From the NCBI RefSeq assembly GCF_023734115.1, contig NZ_AP025737.1, forward strand, positions 1,984,001 to 2,048,000: DNA of 64,000 nt, given 5' to 3'. Position 1 is the first letter of the stretch; the number at the start of each line of letters is the position of its first letter. Under the pieces are notes generated by a model. It searched no databases, was not told the DNA's origin, and was given only the letters and a program-made list of their open reading frames with translations. The translations under genes were made by a program, and so were the position numbers. This DNA is from Herbiconiux sp. L3-i23 (GTDB lineage: Bacteria > Actinomycetota > Actinomycetes > Actinomycetales > Microbacteriaceae). Below are positions 49,601 to 59,238 of this stretch, piece after piece.

Positions 49601-49607
49601 AGCGCTG

Positions 49608-49613
49608 ACTGTA
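49608..49613 (-). promoter_or_regulatory. -10 element for DUF6994 gene (leaderless)
   Basis: TACAGT on the minus strand, then 7 nt, then ATG 49600. Confidence 0.45.
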
Positions 49614-49838
49614 GTGACCACGTCCGCCATTACCTTCAGTCGCAGGGCTACCGCAGTCAGCCGGCGGGCAGCTTCCTCAGCCATCCGAGGCGAATATGGT
49701 AGCGGCCTGCACACGCGGCGCTCGTAGTTCGGTTTAGTCCACGAGACCCGGGCTGAACGAGACAATAGCCGAGGTGAAGAGGCGGGTCGACGCCCATCTT
49801 CTTCAGACCTCTCGATCATTTACGTCATCAACGAGAAA

Positions 49839-49863
49839 GAGCGCCACCCTTCGGGCGACGCTC
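49839..49863 (-). terminator. tRNA-Ala terminator hairpin
   Basis: GAGCGTCGCCC and GGGTGGCGCTC pair around a short GAA loop on the minus strand and are followed by TTTCTCGTT. It lies 9 bp beyond the tRNA 3' end. Confidence 0.7.
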
Positions 49864-49871
49864 TCTCTCGT

Positions 49872-49947
49872 TGGTGGACCTGAGGGGACTCGAACCCCTG
49901 ACCCCCTGCATGCCATGCAGGTGCGCTACCAGCTGCGCCACAGGCCC
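49872..49947 (-). tRNA. tRNA-Ala (anticodon GGC), CCA encoded
   Basis: On the minus strand the acceptor stem GGGCCTG pairs with CAGGTCC (one G-U). The D arm is GCGCAGCTGGTAGCGC. The anticodon arm CCTGC-ATGGCAT-GCAGG gives GGC, reading GCC alanine codons. The T arm is AGGGGTTCGAGTCCCCT. ACCA follows the acceptor, so CCA is chromosomally encoded. Without CCA the gene is 49875-49947. Confidence 0.96.
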
Positions 49948-50066
49948 TCACCGGCCCTCCGTGGAAGGCCTCGACAAGATTACTACATCCGGGAGGCAAA
50001 TCCCGACCGCGCCACCTCATCGACGCGAACATCTCCCCGTAACACGGCTCCGATTGAATGAACGAC

Positions 50067-50660
50067 ATGTCGAACAGCGCTCCACAAGAGCCGATCACCG
50101 TCTCCATCGTCCGGCGCGTCGCACCCGACCGCGCCAAAGAAGCCGCCGCCTGGGCCCGCGCCGGGCAAGAACTCATGAGCGCCAGACCCGGCTACCTCGG
50201 GTCCGGGTGGGTGAGACCCCAAGCGGGATCGCCCCTCTGGCACATGCTCTACCGGTTCGCCGACGACCAGAGCCTCGACGCGTGGGAGAGATCCACCGAA
50301 CGGCAATGGTGGGTCGACTCCGCCGTCGGCATCGTCGAACATGATCGATCCGAGCGGCGCACCGGCATCGAGGGCTGGTTCGACGAGCCCTCCACCGTCA
50401 CTGTCGAGCAGCCCGCTCAGACCGCCGCGGTCGTGCCGCCGCGGTGGAAGCAGATGGTCAGCATCTTCATCGTCTTCTTCCCGCTCAGCCTCGTGGCTCA
50501 GTCGACGCTCACCCCACTGCTCGCCGCGTGGCCTCTGCCGCTGCGCGTGCTCGCCACGGTGACCGTGATGATGCCCTTGATGACCTACCTGCTGCTGCCC
50601 GCCGCCACCCGGGCGCTCCGCCCGTGGCTGCAACGTCCGAGCACCCGCAGTCCTCGCTGA
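50067..50660 (+). CDS. antibiotic biosynthesis monooxygenase-domain membrane protein
   Basis: A 197-residue protein. The N-terminal ABM ferredoxin-like domain (about 5-95) contains VSIVRRVAPDRAKEAAAWARAGQEL and GYLGSGWVRPQ. Two C-terminal membrane helices lie near residues 128-150 and 158-180. ABM-plus-two-TM proteins are common in bacteria and uncharacterised. ATG 50067 is preferred to ATG 50058 because TTGAAT ends 7 nt before it and overlaps the earlier start. Confidence 0.78.
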   Translation: MSNSAPQEPITVSIVRRVAPDRAKEAAAWARAGQELMSARPGYLGSGWVRPQAGSPLWHMLYRFADDQSLDAWERSTERQWWVDSAVGIVEHDRSERRTGIEGWFDEPSTVTVEQPAQTAAVVPPRWKQMVSIFIVFFPLSLVAQSTLTPLLAAWPLPLRVLATVTVMMPLMTYLLLPAATRALRPWLQRPSTRSPR

Positions 50661-50675
50661 CGGGCGCGGGAGGCG

Positions 50676-51005
50676 TCAGTCGAACAGCTCGCTGAGCCAG
50701 TTGTCCTTCTTCTTGCGGCGGTACCCGTCACCGCCGTAGCCGTATCCCTGCTGCTGCGGATACGGGCGGCCGTACTGCTGCGGCGGCACCTGCTGCGGAT
50801 ATCCGCCCTGTTGGGGATATCCCGGCTGCACCGGCGGGTGCGACACCGTCGGGGCGGGCCCGCCGGCGACCTCGCCGGAACGCTCGATGATCTTGTCCAG
50901 CTCGCCACGGTCGAGCCACACGCCCCGGCATTCGGGGCAGTAGTCGATCTCGATGCCGTTGCGCTCGCTCATCACGAGGGTGGCGTTGTCGTTCGGGCAC
51001 TTCAT
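50676..51005 (-). CDS. TFIIB-type zinc ribbon protein with Pro/Gln/Tyr-rich tail
   Basis: A 109-residue protein. The N-terminal zf-TFIIB domain has MKCPND and DYCPECRGVWLDRGELDKII, with CxxD/CxxC-type ligands at about residues 3 and 23-26. The remaining residues form a low-complexity segment of proline, glutamine, glycine and tyrosine, then a basic KKKD patch and LSELFD. The tail looks disordered. Function unknown. It converges on the ABM gene with 15 bp between stops. Confidence 0.85.
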   Translation of the reverse strand: MKCPNDNATLVMSERNGIEIDYCPECRGVWLDRGELDKIIERSGEVAGGPAPTVSHPPVQPGYPQQGGYPQQVPPQQYGRPYPQQQGYGYGGDGYRRKKKDNWLSELFD

Positions 51006-51109
51006 GCGCGGCTCACTTCCGGGTCGCTGGATCTGACCCGCCGACGCTAACAGCCGACCCTATGACCTTCCGAAGAGCCGACAAATCCGAGAACCGGACT
51101 CAGTGCGGG

Positions 51110-51544
51110 TCAGTCGGCGTGGGCAGGAGTCGGAAGGTTCACCGGGATGACCGGGCAGTCCTTCCAGAGGCGCTCGAGCGAGTAGTAGGAGCGGTCCTCC
51201 TCGTGGAAGACGTGCACCACAAGGTCGCCGAAGTCGATGAGCACCCAGCGACCCTCGGTGCGCCCCTCACGGCGCAGCGGCTTCGCACCCGCCTCGATCA
51301 GCTTCTCCTCGACGGCCTCGGCGATCGCGAGCACGTTGCGCTCGGTGCGCCCCGAGACCAGCAGGAAGGCGTCCGTGAGCGGTAGCGGTCCTGTCACATC
51401 GAGCGCGACGAGGTCGGAGCCGCCCTTGGAATCGGCGGCCTCGGCCGCGAGCTGCACCAGCTCGCGGGCACGAGAGCTCGCGCCGGTTCCTGAATCGTTC
51501 GTCGGGGAAATCAGAGCGTCCCCGTGATCCAGCTGGCGATCCAC
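51110..51544 (-). CDS. rsfS: ribosomal silencing factor RsfS
   Basis: A 144-residue protein of the RsfS/Iojap family. ARELVQLAAEAADSKGG, ALDVTGPLPLTDAFLLVSGRTERNVLAIAEAVEE (parts) and WVLIDFGDLVVHVFHEEDRSYYSLERLW are the family core. It binds uL14 and blocks subunit joining when nutrients are short. GTG 51544 overlaps the upstream gene by 34 bp; the ribosome site there is poor and a shorter form beginning near 51513 with a non-standard codon cannot be excluded. Conserved position after nadD. Confidence 0.9.
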   Translation of the reverse strand: MDRQLDHGDALISPTNDSGTGASSRARELVQLAAEAADSKGGSDLVALDVTGPLPLTDAFLLVSGRTERNVLAIAEAVEEKLIEAGAKPLRREGRTEGRWVLIDFGDLVVHVFHEEDRSYYSLERLWKDCPVIPVNLPTPAHAD

Positions 51545-53112
51545 AGACCGATGACCCCGAGGCCCATCGCCGAGGCGACGACCGCCAGCACGACTGGCAG
51601 CGTTCCACCGCGACGCTTGCGGGGGCTGACCACGCTGCGAGTCGACGTGTGGGTGCTGACGGCACGAGCGGCACGCACCGGCGCGACGTCGGCGTTGTGG
51701 TGCTCCTCCTGGCTCGCCTCGAACAGGCGGTCGATCTCGGAGGAGTCGTAGTGATCCGAGTTCGCCCCCGTGGAGGAGAGGCTGCGCGGCAGGTCGAGCG
51801 AGCCGGTCACCAGGATCTCGCCCGTGCTGTTCAGCGCGTGGATGAGGTCGGGCTGCGGATCGGTCGGCATGATGAGCGCGTTGGTCGAGCCGCTCGAGGT
51901 TCCGACGTTGCGCGACAGGAGCCCGTCGAACGGCGTCAGGTCGTCGTCGTCCTCTTCGACCTGCAGCGACCAGTGACCGGTCGACTGCGAGGCGGGCTTC
52001 GGCACCTCGACGGGCTGAGGCGCGATGATCTGCTGCGGGCCGGTCGCGGGGACCGACGGCGCGTCGAGACCGGCGCTCGCCTGAGCGATCAGCGCCTCGA
52101 AGCCCTGCAGCCCGGTGATGGGCTCGTCGGAGAACGGGGCGGGCTCAGCGGCTTCGGGCTCGTCCTCGACGACCGGCGCGGACCGGACGGGCAGCGGAGC
52201 GGCGGCGACCGGCTCGACGACCTCGATCGCCTCGGCGATCGGCGACGCCTTCGGCAGGACGGGCTCCTCGGCGATCAGCGCGGCGCGGTCGACGGCCGAC
52301 ATCGGAGCGGTGGCGGTGTCCTCGAACGCGGCGAACGCGGATCCGAGCGGGATGCCGGCGATCGGCGTCTCGGGTGCGGGCTCGCGGTGACCGACCGGCG
52401 GCGCCACCGACGGCGCGGGAGCGGCGGCCCAGCCGCCGGGACGCGGCGCGAGGTCGGCCGCGGAGAACGCAGGGAGCACTCCGGACTCGCGCATCTCGCG
52501 GAGCTCGCGGCGGGTCAGAGTGTGGTCGAGCGCGGTCGCCTCGGCGGCGGGCGCTTCGGGAGCCGCGGGAGCTGCGGAGCGCAGCGGCGGCGTGCGGGTC
52601 TGCGTGTGGTAGTCGAGGCCGCCCACCGATGCGGGAGCGAGCGGAGCCGAGGCGGCCGCCGCGGGCGCGAAGCTGCGCTCGCGGAAACCCGCCTGCACGT
52701 CGGCGGCGGTGGGAGCCTGCGGGCGGCGAGCGAAGGCGGGGCCCTCGTACGTCGGGATGTTGGGGCGCCCCTGAGTGACGTAGCTGAGCGGCTCGGGAGG
52801 AACGCTGCCCTCACGGTCCTGATCGGCGACGCGACGGCCGGTGCGGCGCTCGGCCTCGGTCGCCGCATCGGTCAGCTGCGACGCCGCGCGGCGCGAGATG
52901 CTGTCCCAGATGCCGCCCGAGGCGTTCAGGTCGAAGGCGCCGGAGGGGTGCTCGCCGGCGGGGATGCCGGAGAGGTCGCCGGTCTCGCGCGCCTCCGCCT
53001 GGGCGCGACGCTCGGCGTCACGCGCTTCGCGTCGACTGCGGGGTTGGTTCGCGGAAGCCACGGCGCCTGTTCCTCGGCGCTCTTGTGGCTGCTGTTCCTG
53101 CGACAACGTCAT
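51511..53112 (-). CDS. long low-complexity protein with C-terminal membrane anchor
   Basis: A 533-residue protein of the nadD-rsfS interval. It is rich in Ala, Pro, Glu and Ser. A basic N-terminus (RSRREARDAERRAQ) is followed by a disordered Ala/Pro region with LTRRELREMRESGVLP near residue 200, an acidic patch EEDDDDL near 384, a basic KRRGG and one hydrophobic helix (about 508-528) at the end. This implies a mostly cytoplasmic, tail-anchored protein. No enzymatic motif. Genes of this kind sit here in many Microbacteriaceae (from memory). It starts 3 bp after nadD stops. Confidence 0.8.
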   Translation of the reverse strand: MTLSQEQQPQERRGTGAVASANQPRSRREARDAERRAQAEARETGDLSGIPAGEHPSGAFDLNASGGIWDSISRRAASQLTDAATEAERRTGRRVADQDREGSVPPEPLSYVTQGRPNIPTYEGPAFARRPQAPTAADVQAGFRERSFAPAAAASAPLAPASVGGLDYHTQTRTPPLRSAAPAAPEAPAAEATALDHTLTRRELREMRESGVLPAFSAADLAPRPGGWAAAPAPSVAPPVGHREPAPETPIAGIPLGSAFAAFEDTATAPMSAVDRAALIAEEPVLPKASPIAEAIEVVEPVAAAPLPVRSAPVVEDEPEAAEPAPFSDEPITGLQGFEALIAQASAGLDAPSVPATGPQQIIAPQPVEVPKPASQSTGHWSLQVEEDDDDLTPFDGLLSRNVGTSSGSTNALIMPTDPQPDLIHALNSTGEILVTGSLDLPRSLSSTGANSDHYDSSEIDRLFEASQEEHHNADVAPVRAARAVSTHTSTRSVVSPRKRRGGTLPVVLAVVASAMGLGVIGLWIASWITGTL

Positions 53113-53115
53113 GGA

Positions 53116-53715
53116 CTAACTCCGATACAGGTCATGCTTGGAGATGTATTGAACGACGCCGTCGGGAACGAGATACCAAACAGGAAACCCCCTGTTCACC
53201 CGACTTCGGCAGTCGGTTGACGATATCGCCAGCGCCGGAACTTCCAGCCAGCTTACGTCGCCCTTGGGCAAATCAGAAATGGACACGACGTGTCCCGGCC
53301 GACTGACCGCGACGAAGTGCGCGAGGTCCCAGAGGTCGTCGACGTTCTTCCAGCCGACGATCTGCTTGATGGCGTCGGCACCGGTGATGAAGAACAGGTC
53401 GGCGTCGGGGTAGGCGGTGTTGAGATCGCGCAACGTGTCGATCGTGTAGGTGGGGCCGCCGCGGTCGATGTCGACCCGGGAGACGGTGAATCGGGGGTTC
53501 GACGCCGTCGCGATGACCGTCATCAGGTAGCGGTGCTCGGCGGCTGAGACGCCCCGCTTCTGCCATGGCTGCCCGGTGGGCACAAAGACGACCTCGTCGA
53601 GACCGAAGGACTGGGCGACCTCACTGGCCGCCACGAGGTGTCCGTGGTGGATCGGGTCGAAGGTTCCGCCCATCACGCCGACGCGTCGCCGACGCGTGTC
53701 GCGTGTGTCCTGCAC
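53116..53715 (-). CDS. nadD: nicotinate-nucleotide adenylyltransferase
   Basis: A 199-residue enzyme of NAD synthesis. [19 protein letters not shown] (about 12-30) is the nucleotidyltransferase GxFDPxHxGH motif. [13 protein letters not shown] and the C-terminal [10 protein letters not shown], a version of ISSTxIR, confirm NadD. It adenylates nicotinate mononucleotide. It lies 8 bp after a small membrane-protein gene and directly before the long low-complexity gene. Confidence 0.95.
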   Translation of the reverse strand: MQDTRDTRRRRVGVMGGTFDPIHHGHLVAASEVAQSFGLDEVVFVPTGQPWQKRGVSAAEHRYLMTVIATASNPRFTVSRVDIDRGGPTYTIDTLRDLNTAYPDADLFFITGADAIKQIVGWKNVDDLWDLAHFVAVSRPGHVVSISDLPKGDVSWLEVPALAISSTDCRSRVNRGFPVWYLVPDGVVQYISKHDLYRS

Positions 53716-53723
53716 CGGCGTCG

Positions 53724-53939
53724 TCAGGCGTCTTTCGCGGAACCGTGACCGGACCCGTCGCCGCCGCGCGCCCCGGAGACCTGGCTGTGACGGTTGGCGA
53801 CGTCACGATAGCTCCAGGTCACGAGCGCGAGCGCGGCGAAGATGACGAGGGCGATGACACCGAAGACGTACGCCGGCATCGGCAGCTCGGTGTGGCCAGA
53901 CTCGGCGGCGGCCAACACCACGGTCAGCGGCAACGACAT
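53724..53939 (-). CDS. small single-pass membrane protein, 71 aa
   Basis: It begins [20 protein letters not shown], has one membrane helix at about residues 22-42 ([21 protein letters not shown]) in segments, then a basic, glycine/serine-rich cytoplasmic tail. GGAGAGAGC precedes the ATG. A similar small gene between proA and nadD is common in related actinobacteria (from memory). Function unknown. Confidence 0.8.
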   Translation of the reverse strand: MSLPLTVVLAAAESGHTELPMPAYVFGVIALVIFAALALVTWSYRDVANRHSQVSGARGGDGSGHGSAKDA

Positions 53940-54011
53940 GCTCTCTCCGTTTCGTCACGCCCGGACGGGCGGCCCGGCGTCGGGCTCAGACCAGCTTAGG
54001 CGAAGTCGGGT

Positions 54012-55280
54012 TCACTTCCTCGTCTGGCCGGTGCCGCGCACGAGCCATTTGGTGCTCGTGAGCTCCTGAAGCCCCATCGGACCGCGGGCGTGCAGCTTCT
54101 GGGTCGAGATGCCGACCTCGGCGCCGAACCCGAACTCGCCGCCGTCGGTGAAGCGCGTCGACGCGTTGACCATGACGACCGCGGAGTCGACCTCGGCGAG
54201 GAACCGCTCGGCGTTCGCGTAGTCGCTCGTGATGATCGTCTCGGTGTGGTGCGTCGAATAGCGGTCGATGTGCGCGATCGCCTCGTCGAGCGAGTCGACG
54301 ATCTTCACGGCGAGATCGAGCGAGTAGTACTCGGCCGTCCAGTCGTCCTCGGTGGCATCCACCGAGTCGGCGTACAGCGCGCGGGTCGCCGGATCGGCGT
54401 GCAGCGTGACACCGGCGGCCCGCAGCGAGTCGAGGACGGGACGGAGCACCCGGTCGGCCGCGCCCCGGTGCACGAGCAGGGTCTCGAGCGTGTTGCAAAC
54501 GCTCACGCGCTGCACCTTCGCGTTGGTCACCACGTCGGCGGCGAGCTCCGGGTCGGCGGACTCGTCGATGAACGCGTGCACGACTCCCGCGCCGGTCTCG
54601 ATGACGGGCACCTTCGACTCGGAGACGACGGTGCTGATCAGCTCTGCGCTGCCTCTCGGGATCAGGACGTCGACGTAGCCGCGGGCCTGCATAAGCGCCT
54701 TGACGCCGTCGCGGCCGAACTCGTCGATGGTCTGCACCGCTTCAGCGGGCAGACCGATCGAGGTGAGCGCCGCCTGGATCGATTCGACGAGCACGCGGTT
54801 CGAGTTCGCGGCGGCACTGCCGCCGCGGAGGATCGCCGCGTTGCCGCTCTTCAGGGCGAGCGCCGCGATGTCGATGGTGACGTTGGGGCGCGCCTCGTAG
54901 ATGGCGCCGACGACACCGAACGGCACACGGACCTGATTGATCCGCAGACCGTTGGGGAGCGTGCGGCCGCGCACGCTCTCCCCCACCGGGTCGACGAGTT
55001 TCGTGATGTCGATGACCGCGTCGGCGAGGGAGGCGAGACGGACCTCGTCGAGCCGCAGGCGATCCTGCAGCCCCGCGGAGACGCCGTTCTCGCGTGCCGC
55101 CTGCAGGTCGAGACCGTTCGCCTCGATGATGCGGGCCGAGTCTTCGACGATGCGGTCGGCGATCGCCCGGAGCGCCGCATCCTTGGTCTCGGTCGGGAGG
55201 GTCGCGAGGGCGCGGGACGCGGCGCGCGCGGCGACGAGTTTGTCCTCGAAGGAGACCTGGAGTGCTGAGCCGGTCGACAT
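54012..55280 (-). CDS. proA: glutamate-5-semialdehyde dehydrogenase
   Basis: A 422-residue ProA. PFGVVGAIYEARPNVT (about 111-126), LKSGNAAILRGGSAA, and the catalytic cysteine in QRVSVCNTLETLLVHR (about residue 253) are present, with GPMGLQELTSTKW at the end. It reduces gamma-glutamyl phosphate to the semialdehyde in proline synthesis. ATG 55280 follows TAGGAT by 7 nt and has GGGGCGC before it; an upstream in-frame start at 55289 overlaps the hexamer. It follows proB with a 28-bp gap. Confidence 0.95.
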   Translation of the reverse strand: MSTGSALQVSFEDKLVAARAASRALATLPTETKDAALRAIADRIVEDSARIIEANGLDLQAARENGVSAGLQDRLRLDEVRLASLADAVIDITKLVDPVGESVRGRTLPNGLRINQVRVPFGVVGAIYEARPNVTIDIAALALKSGNAAILRGGSAAANSNRVLVESIQAALTSIGLPAEAVQTIDEFGRDGVKALMQARGYVDVLIPRGSAELISTVVSESKVPVIETGAGVVHAFIDESADPELAADVVTNAKVQRVSVCNTLETLLVHRGAADRVLRPVLDSLRAAGVTLHADPATRALYADSVDATEDDWTAEYYSLDLAVKIVDSLDEAIAHIDRYSTHHTETIITSDYANAERFLAEVDSAVVMVNASTRFTDGGEFGFGAEVGISTQKLHARGPMGLQELTSTKWLVRGTGQTRK

Positions 55281-55287
55281 GCGCCCC

Positions 55288-55293
55288 ATCCTA
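55288..55293 (-). promoter_or_regulatory. possible internal -10 element before proA
   Basis: TAGGAT on the minus strand, then 7 nt, then ATG 55280. It would allow proA expression independent of proB. Confidence 0.4.
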
Positions 55294-55308
55294 TTCAGGG
55301 CGCGGGCC

Positions 55309-57773
<2,465 letters not shown>

Positions 57774-58034
57774 TTACTCGGCTGCCGCCGCGACGATGTT
57801 GACGACCTTGCGGCCGCCCTTGGCACCGAACTCGACCGCACCGGCCGAGAGGGCGAACAGGGTGTCGTCGCCACCACGTCCGACGTTCACGCCGGGGTGG
57901 AAGTGGGTGCCGCGCTGGCGGACGAGGATCTCGCCGGCCTTGACGACCTGACCGCCGAAGCGCTTCACGCCGAGACGCTGCGCGTTGGAGTCGCGACCGT
58001 TGCGAGTGGAGCTAGCTCCCTTTTTGTGTGCCAT
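57774..58034 (-). CDS. rpmA: 50S ribosomal protein L27
   Basis: An 86-residue bL27. [20 protein letters not shown] is the conserved N-terminus reaching the peptidyl transferase centre, with [20 protein letters not shown] and [17 protein letters not shown] following. No cleavable N-terminal extension is present. It lies 19 bp downstream of rplU. Confidence 0.97.
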   Translation of the reverse strand: MAHKKGASSTRNGRDSNAQRLGVKRFGGQVVKAGEILVRQRGTHFHPGVNVGRGGDDTLFALSAGAVEFGAKGGRKVVNIVAAAAE

Positions 58035-58053
58035 TGCCTATGCCCCTTCGCGC

Positions 58054-58362
58054 TTACTTGATGCCGGTGATTTTGACGCGCGTGAGCTCCTGACGGTGGC
58101 CCTGGCGCTTCTTGTAGCCGGTCTTGTTCTTGAACTTCTGGATGACGATCTTCTTGCCACGCAGGTCGCCCAGCACCTCGGCAGTCACGGAGACCTTCGC
58201 GAGGGCCTTGGCGTCGTGCGTGATGGTCTCGCCGTCGACGAGGAGCACCGGCGCGAGCTGCACGGTGCCGTTCTCGTCTGCCTTGATGCGGTCGAGCGTG
58301 ACGATCGAGCCGACCTCGACCTTCTCCTGACGCCCGCCGGCGCGCACAATCGCGTAAACCAC
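58054..58362 (-). CDS. rplU: 50S ribosomal protein L21
   Basis: A 102-residue bL21. [17 protein letters not shown] at the start, [21 protein letters not shown] (in parts) and a terminal [10 protein letters not shown] match the family. The GTG at 58362 fits family length; the ribosome site is weak (AGATTGGCTAAGCAA). A promoter about 95 bp upstream gives it a long leader. First gene of the rplU-rpmA unit. Confidence 0.96.
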   Translation of the reverse strand: MVYAIVRAGGRQEKVEVGSIVTLDRIKADENGTVQLAPVLLVDGETITHDAKALAKVSVTAEVLGDLRGKKIVIQKFKNKTGYKKRQGHRQELTRVKITGIK

Positions 58363-58451
58363 TTGCTTAGCCAATCTGTTGGGATGTCCGCGGGAAACGA
58401 GCCCCTGCGGCGAAGATCCGGTGCGGGCAATGCCGCGCACACCGACGGTCA

Positions 58452-58480
58452 AGCATACCCGCTCCCCCGACCTCCGGCAA
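58452..58480 (-). promoter_or_regulatory. promoter of rplU-rpmA
   Basis: On the minus strand TTGCCG (58475-58480) and TATGCT (58452-58457) are separated by 17 bp. The leader of about 83 nt could host autoregulation, but I see no convincing structure. Confidence 0.6.
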
Positions 58481-58609
58481 CCAACCTCGGGTCAGCGTGG
58501 CGCGAAGCCACGGGTCGTCGGGCAGCGCCGCGACTCTGCTCCGCCGCCTGCCGCTCCGAGCCGCTCCGATCGGACCGGTATGTCCGCGTCGGTGCGAGAG
58601 ACTGGGGAT

Positions 58610-58876
58610 ATGACGGTGCTGATCGACACGGCGATGTGGCCCGCGCACGGCACCGTCTGGGCGCACCTCGTGAGCGACGAATCGCTCGAGGAGCTGCACG
58701 CCTTCGCCCGCGCGAACGAGGTTCCCCCGCGCAGCTTCGACCTCGACCACTACGACGTCCCCGAGCGGCGTGTCGCCGAACTGGTCGCCGCGGGCGCGGT
58801 GTCCGTCTCGGGCCACGAGCTGGTGCGCCGCCTCATCGCCAGCGGCCTCCGAGTCCGCGGCCGCGACCGCCACTGA
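58610..58876 (+). CDS. DUF4031 domain protein
   Basis: An 88-residue protein. MTVLIDTAMWPAHGTVWAHL and LEELHAFARANEVPPRSFDLDHYDVPE (parts) are the DUF4031 pattern, followed by a short basic C-terminus. Members are small, widespread in actinobacteria and uncharacterised. ATG 58610 is preceded by GGGGAT. It converges on the RNase E/G gene across the 19-bp repeat array. Confidence 0.82.
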   Translation: MTVLIDTAMWPAHGTVWAHLVSDESLEELHAFARANEVPPRSFDLDHYDVPERRVAELVAAGAVSVSGHELVRRLIASGLRVRGRDRH

Positions 58877-58944
58877 CCGCCGGCGGATCTGGAAACGACT
58901 CCGCGACATCCGGCGGTCGACGGTCGGCGGTCGGACTCACGAGT

Positions 58945-59219
58945 GCACGGTTCAGGAGCGGGTGCGCCGATCAGGACTGTGTGCGCCGATCAGGAGGTGC
59001 GGCGCGGATCAGGACGGATCCGGCGGAATCCTCGGCGGGTCGTAGCGCTGGTCCTGATCCGTGCACCCGCCCGGTACGCCGATCAGGAGTTTCGCGCCGA
59101 AACCGGGCAACTCGCACACCGATCAGGAGCCGGAGCGCGCTTTCTCCTGATCCGTGCACCAACTCCTGATCCGCGCACGAACTCCTGATCCGTGCACCAA
59201 CTCCTGATCCGTGCTCACT
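58945..59219. repeat. mirrored array of 19-bp iterons around GATCAGGA
   Basis: GATCAGGA or a one-base variant occurs forward at 58950, 58969, 58988 and 59007, exactly 19 bp apart. It is inverted as TCCTGATC at 59145, 59164, 59183 and 59202, again exactly 19 bp apart. Further copies lie at 59052 (inverted), 59081 and 59121 (forward). The extended unit is GTGCRCSGATCAGGA. The 362-bp gap between DUF4031 and RNase E/G contains no gene. Confidence 0.85.
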
Positions 59220-59238
59220 CCCGGTCAGGGAGGGCCGA

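Noticed and set aside
48878-49947. Integrative element at the tRNA-Ala 3' end
   Set aside because: No duplicate of the tRNA 3' sequence and no integrase was found within the window.
58945-59219. CRISPR array
   Set aside because: Units are only 19 bp including the spacer, occur in both orientations, and the intervening bases are themselves part of the repeat. No cas gene is nearby.
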